Assembly (NCBI RefSeq): GCF_041080625.1
Contig: NZ_CP163518.1
Coordinates: 4,526,001-4,590,000 of the forward strand
DNA from: Streptomyces sp. CG1
GTDB lineage: Bacteria > Actinomycetota > Actinomycetes > Streptomycetales > Streptomycetaceae
Length of the DNA stretch: 64,000 bases
Direction: 5' to 3'
How positions within the stretch are numbered: the first letter of the stretch is position 1; each line of letters begins with the position of its first letter. The translations under genes and the position numbers were made by a program. The notes under the pieces were generated by a model. That model was not told the origin of the DNA. It searched no databases and saw only the letters and a program-made list of their open reading frames with translations. This document shows, in pieces, positions 60,869-64,000 of this stretch.

Positions 60869-61765
60869 ATGGACGCCCGCTTCGAGCACTACGCCTATCC
60901 GATGCACGCCCACGACACGTACTCCTTCGGCGTCACCGACGACGGCGAACAGTCATTCCTGTGCAGGGGAGAGCGGCACGTCAGCGCGGCCGGACTGGTC
61001 ATGGTGTTCAACCCGGACGACCCGCACGACGGGCAGTCGGCCGTCCACCACGGCTATCGCCACCGGATGCTGCACCTCGGCGAGCATCTTGTCCGGGAGG
61101 TCCTCGCCGATACGGCCGCCGGAGGTACCGGGCTCCCCCTCTTCGACGCTCCGGTAGTGGACAACCCGGCCCTGGCCCGAGCCGTGGCCGGCCTCCACAC
61201 CGCGGTCGGGGAGAACGCGCCTCGATCGGTCATCGAGGAACGCCTCACCGCCGCCGTACTGGCCCTGACCCGCGACGCCGGCACGCGCCCGGCACGTCTG
61301 CCGGACCCACAGGGCCGGGTGGACCCGGCCGCCATGGCACGGGCCCACAGTCTGCTCCGGCAGCGATACGCCGAGAACATCACCGCCGACGAGCTGGCCC
61401 GGGCGGCCGGATGCAGCCGCTTTGCTCTGTACCGGGGCTTTCGCGCGATGTACGGCTTCGCACCCAGTGACTACCAACGCGATCTGCGGTTGCGCCGGGC
61501 CCGCGCGCTCCTGGCCGAAGGCATGGCACCGTCGACGGCAGCGGCCGAGGCCGGCTTCGCGGACCAGGCCCATCTCACCCGCTGGTTCGCACGCACCTAC
61601 GGTGTCACGCCGACCGCATACCGCGCGGCGCTGCACAGAGAGAGCCAGCGCTGGCAGAGCGCTGCGGCGCGACGGCGGCACGGACTCCGGGCCCGTGCCA
61701 GGGAACCGTGTGCTGCTGATCCATGTCCCCCCTTTTGCCTACGGCTCTCAGGGGCGCCCTCTTAA
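60869..61765 (+). CDS. AraC-family transcriptional regulator
   Basis: 298 residues. N-terminal cupin-type AraC ligand domain (HAHDTYSFGVTDDG; MVFNPDDPHDGQSA) and a C-terminal pair of HTH motifs (ITADELARAAGCSRFALYRGF and AAAEAGFADQAHLTRWF). Divergent from the MerB-like gene. The frame is open further upstream with family-like residues (YWPVPGLALEA) but no start codon, so the natural N-terminus may be slightly longer or altered; ATG 60869 has GGAGG close by. The last 45 residues are basic and probably disordered. Confidence 0.82.
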   Translation: MDARFEHYAYPMHAHDTYSFGVTDDGEQSFLCRGERHVSAAGLVMVFNPDDPHDGQSAVHHGYRHRMLHLGEHLVREVLADTAAGGTGLPLFDAPVVDNPALARAVAGLHTAVGENAPRSVIEERLTAAVLALTRDAGTRPARLPDPQGRVDPAAMARAHSLLRQRYAENITADELARAAGCSRFALYRGFRAMYGFAPSDYQRDLRLRRARALLAEGMAPSTAAAEAGFADQAHLTRWFARTYGVTPTAYRAALHRESQRWQSAAARRRHGLRARAREPCAADPCPPFCLRLSGAPS

Positions 61766-61766
61766 G

Positions 61767-62155
61767 ATGCGCCTTCACGCCGCCGTCGAGGGCTGGGCGT
61801 GGCAGGGCCCGTTCGAGAGCCACCGGTTGCATGAGGCAGGGCATAAGCCGTACTGCCTGGTGTTCTGGGCCACCCACGTGTTCACCCGGCTGTTCGGGGA
61901 GCGGTTCATGTACGAGCCGGTGGACAGGAAGGAGATCCGCCGGGTGCGCGTGGTCGAGTGGCCCATCGTCAAGACGGCCGTCCCACCGGCCGTGGCGGTC
62001 GCCGTCAGCCCCCTGCTGGGCCTCGGCCGCTGCCCTGCGCGCGGGGGCCACAGGCAGCGCGGTGGTGACCGCCGGGGCGGTCAATCTGGTGCTCGGCCTG
62101 CTCATCGTGGTCCTCAAGGTCGCCCTTACGCACCAGCCCCGGCGGCCCCTCCCGC
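61767..62155 (+). pseudogene. Frameshifted small membrane protein gene
   Basis: From ATG 61767 one frame encodes MRLHAAVEGWAWQGPFESH and continues to VEWPIVKTAVPPAVAVAVSP near 62020. Just after, the hydrophobic continuation SAVVTAGAVNLVLGLLIVVL appears in a different frame. Together they make a plausible two-helix membrane protein of about 130 residues, so a single indel near 62025 has probably broken the gene. Family unknown. Confidence 0.5.
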
Positions 62156-62229
62156 TCCGCAGGCGCTTCCAGACACCGAGTGCAACGCTGGAGGTGGGTT
62201 CCGGCCTGTGGAACGCGGAGGAGCGGACA

Positions 62230-62762
62230 TGGAGATCAAACCGCAGGCAGTCGCCATCCCCAAGGAAACCGATCATCTGGAACAGGGGAAGTACGGCCCC
62301 GTCTTTCCAAGGACTCCGGCCTGCTACGGGTTCACCATCATCGCGAACGTCAAACCGGGCAGGGCCGACGCGATACGGGAGCACGGCCACACCCTGGCCA
62401 AGGCGCTGGAGCAGGATCCGTATCTTCTCGCGCCGTTGAAGCTGCACTACCTGCGCTGGGTTCTCTTCGACGACGACAGACGCTTCATGTATCAGGGGAT
62501 CTTCGACACCGATTTCGACAAGTACACCGAGGACGCAGTCGCGCTGTTCAGCAAGGCCGGTGTGACCACCGCCTTCGAGAACCTCGAAGGGTTTCCCGAG
62601 GACTGGCGGACGAACCCCGAGGCGTTCGTTCGCTTTGTACGCGAACACCACTGTCCGAGCTTCATCGAGTACGGAGAGTATCCGTACGTGACGGCGGACG
62701 AGATCAAGAAGGCTCTGCGGATCAAGAACTCCCTGTCGGAGATGCTCGACCAGATGCAGTGA
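62230..62762 (+). CDS. Conserved protein of the DyP peroxidase operon
   Basis: 177 residues starting MEIKPQAVAIPKETDHLEQG. The alternation FTIIANVKPGRADAIREH, LHYLRWVLFDDDRRFMYQGIF and CPSFIEYGEYPYVTADEI suggests a ferredoxin-like (dimeric alpha/beta barrel) fold, the same fold family as DyP peroxidases. ATG 62230 has CGGAGGAG. It is 27 bp upstream of the next gene, which in turn overlaps the peroxidase region, so the three are likely one operon. Confidence 0.75.
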
Positions 62763-62789
62763 GACGCCGGATGCAGTGGGGCGAAGGAC

Positions 62790-63815
62790 ATGAGCGAGGC
62801 CAGGACTGCGCGCACGTACAACCAGCGGCACATTCCGCGGGAGTACACCCCCGGCGGGCGCCGGGTGAGCATCTACGTCTCGTGGAGCTATCCGGCCGAG
62901 GCCGGCCGCAACACGGCCGAGTTGGACAACCGCTTCTCCACGATGACCGAGGTCAGGCGGGTGGCATGGCCCGCCTACGAGGACCCGAAGTGGTCGGATC
63001 CATATCGGTTCCAGCAGGGCATCGCCGGGTCGCTGGAGCTGTTCTTCTGGGCCTGGGTGCCGTTCCAGGACTACGTGGAGGAGGTCACGGGGCATCCCGT
63101 GCCGGTGTATCAGCGCATCGACCAGGCCGGCTTCTTCACGCCGCTCGACGAGCGGGTGCTCGACGACACGGACGTGATGTTCGTGTTCGGGCTGGACCAC
63201 GCGGTCACCGGGCAGGAGGCCCAGGCCGGGGAGATCGAGGCCCTGCGTGCGTTCCTCGGCCGGGAGGACGCCTGCCTCGTTCTGGGCCCACATCACGACG
63301 TCGGCGCATCGGACGATCTGAAGGTCCGGGAGATGGAATACCGCCACCACGGCGATCCCCTGGTGCCCCGTCAGCAGCAGTTCGCCACCTACGTGAGGGA
63401 CTTGATGCGGGGCCTCGACGTGCCGGTCATGAACCGGTATGGGCTGCGCCCGGCGACACGTGAGGGCAACCAGATCGTCCCGCTGTCCACGGTCCGGGAC
63501 CTGGACCCGAAGGGCTGGCTGGACGGGGTGACGAACTTCAACTTCCACATGCACCTGCCCCATTACGACGTGACGACCGACGACCCGGACGCCGTCCGCG
63601 TGCTGGCCAGGCAGCCGATCGACATGTCCCGGCCGCATCCGTTCACCGAGGCCGGCAACACCGAGTTCAACATGTTCCTGTGGATGCCGCCCGGCGGTGA
63701 CCGCGCGGGCGACCTGTTGCTGGCGGACTCGACTATCTTCAGCTCCTTGTTCGGCGGGGACGACAGCCTGCGGAAGTTCTGGCGAAACCTGGTCTCCGCG
63801 CAGGGCCGGCGGTGA
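62790..63815 (+). CDS. Conserved protein of unknown function upstream of DyP peroxidase
   Basis: 341 residues beginning MSEARTARTYNQRHIPREYT. Notable histidine-rich stretches LGPHHDVGASDD, MEYRHHGDPLVP and NFNFHMHLPHYDVT could bind metal. No signal peptide or membrane helix. I do not recognise the family. ATG 62790 follows GCGAAGGAC. The short gap to the DyP gene suggests a shared role in oxidant or substrate handling. Confidence 0.75.
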   Translation: MSEARTARTYNQRHIPREYTPGGRRVSIYVSWSYPAEAGRNTAELDNRFSTMTEVRRVAWPAYEDPKWSDPYRFQQGIAGSLELFFWAWVPFQDYVEEVTGHPVPVYQRIDQAGFFTPLDERVLDDTDVMFVFGLDHAVTGQEAQAGEIEALRAFLGREDACLVLGPHHDVGASDDLKVREMEYRHHGDPLVPRQQQFATYVRDLMRGLDVPVMNRYGLRPATREGNQIVPLSTVRDLDPKGWLDGVTNFNFHMHLPHYDVTTDDPDAVRVLARQPIDMSRPHPFTEAGNTEFNMFLWMPPGGDRAGDLLLADSTIFSSLFGGDDSLRKFWRNLVSAQGRR

Positions 63816-63823
63816 GGTCAAAA

Positions 63824-64000
63824 GTGAGCGTGCACACGGACGTCACGTTGGAACTCGACGACATCCAGCGTGGGGTTCTCAGTCCCAGGCCGACGCCTTA
63901 CGCGGCGACCTACCTCGCCTTCCGCATCGAGGACCGGGGTGAGGGGCGGGAGTTGATGCGGCGCGCGAGTACGGCGGTGACCTCCGCGGCGGATTCGGCC
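63824..64000 (+). CDS. DyP-type peroxidase (N-terminal part, cut by window edge)
   Basis: 59 residues visible, with ELDDIQRGVLSPRPTPYAAT and LAFRIEDRGEGRELMRR, the usual opening of dye-decolorizing (DyP-type) heme peroxidases. GTG 63824 follows GAGGTCAAAA; GTG 63812, overlapping the previous stop, is an alternative. The heme ligand and catalytic Asp lie outside the window. Confidence 0.75.
   Translation, partial: MSVHTDVTLELDDIQRGVLSPRPTPYAATYLAFRIEDRGEGRELMRRASTAVTSAADSA

Overview
The window is high-GC actinobacterial DNA, almost certainly from a Streptomyces chromosome. Supporting this are heavy GC bias at third codon positions, many GTG/TTG starts, XRE/HATPase regulator pairs, a Zur-type zinc regulon and a tRNA-integrated mobilizable element of actinomycete type. 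It falls into four blocks.

Block 1 (1-15109) is most of a natural-product gene cluster; its left edge lies outside the window. Two divergent operons carry a ketosynthase-like protein without the usual active-site cysteine (partial), an acyl carrier protein, a 2-oxoglutarate/iron oxygenase, a seryl-tRNA-synthetase-like amino acid:carrier protein ligase with its own small carrier protein, a MATE exporter, an ATP-grasp ligase, a glutamate-1-semialdehyde-type aminotransferase, a C-A-T-TE NRPS, an SDR reductase, a phosphopantetheinyl transferase, a dimethylargininase-like enzyme and a BtrH-like cysteine acyltransferase. Three carrier domains and three different activating chemistries (adenylation domain, aaRS-like ligase, ATP-grasp) suggest a small, highly modified amino acid or peptide joined to a type II PKS-like acyl unit. 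I do not recognise a known product.

Block 2 (15776-43797) is a roughly 28 kb integrated element. Its ends are a perfect 45-bp direct repeat; the left copy is the 3' part of an intact tRNA-Arg(CCT), starting at the first base of the anticodon loop. The core holds a tyrosine integrase, XRE regulator, excisionase, DUF3631-type ATPase, MobC and relaxase. No FtsK/TraB-type DNA pump is visible, so it looks mobilizable rather than self-conjugative. The cargo is unusual: (i) two adjacent proteins sharing an N/G-rich motif resembling bacterial amyloid-signalling motifs; (ii) a flavoprotein/XRE-TPR regulator pair divergent from a translationally coupled operon of HATPase, MurA-like enolpyruvyl transferase, metallophosphoesterase, two dCTP-deaminase-like proteins with complementary active-site losses, and a GT4 glycosyltransferase, followed by a serine hydrolase; (iii) a defence-like stretch with a DUF3800-like protein, an unknown 632-aa protein, an AbiJ-NTD-like protein kinase and a Gp37/68-TcmP three-Cys pair.

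Block 3 (43798-55873) starts with the original tRNA terminator, a decayed regulator gene and a secreted S53 peptidase. A zinc-limitation regulon follows: Fur/Zur regulator, two CobW GTPases, a CooC-like ATPase, ZnuA, ZnuC and two permeases, a cysteine-free L32 ribosomal protein and a decayed second Zur gene. Four Zur-box-like palindromes sit just upstream of its transcription units.

Block 4 (55914-64000) is ordinary chromosome: a secreted trypsin-like protease, a YibE/F membrane protein, a fatty-acid desaturase, a MerB-like organomercurial lyase divergent from an AraC regulator (the MerB-like gene appears frameshifted at its start), a frameshifted membrane gene, and an operon ending in a DyP-type peroxidase cut by the window edge.
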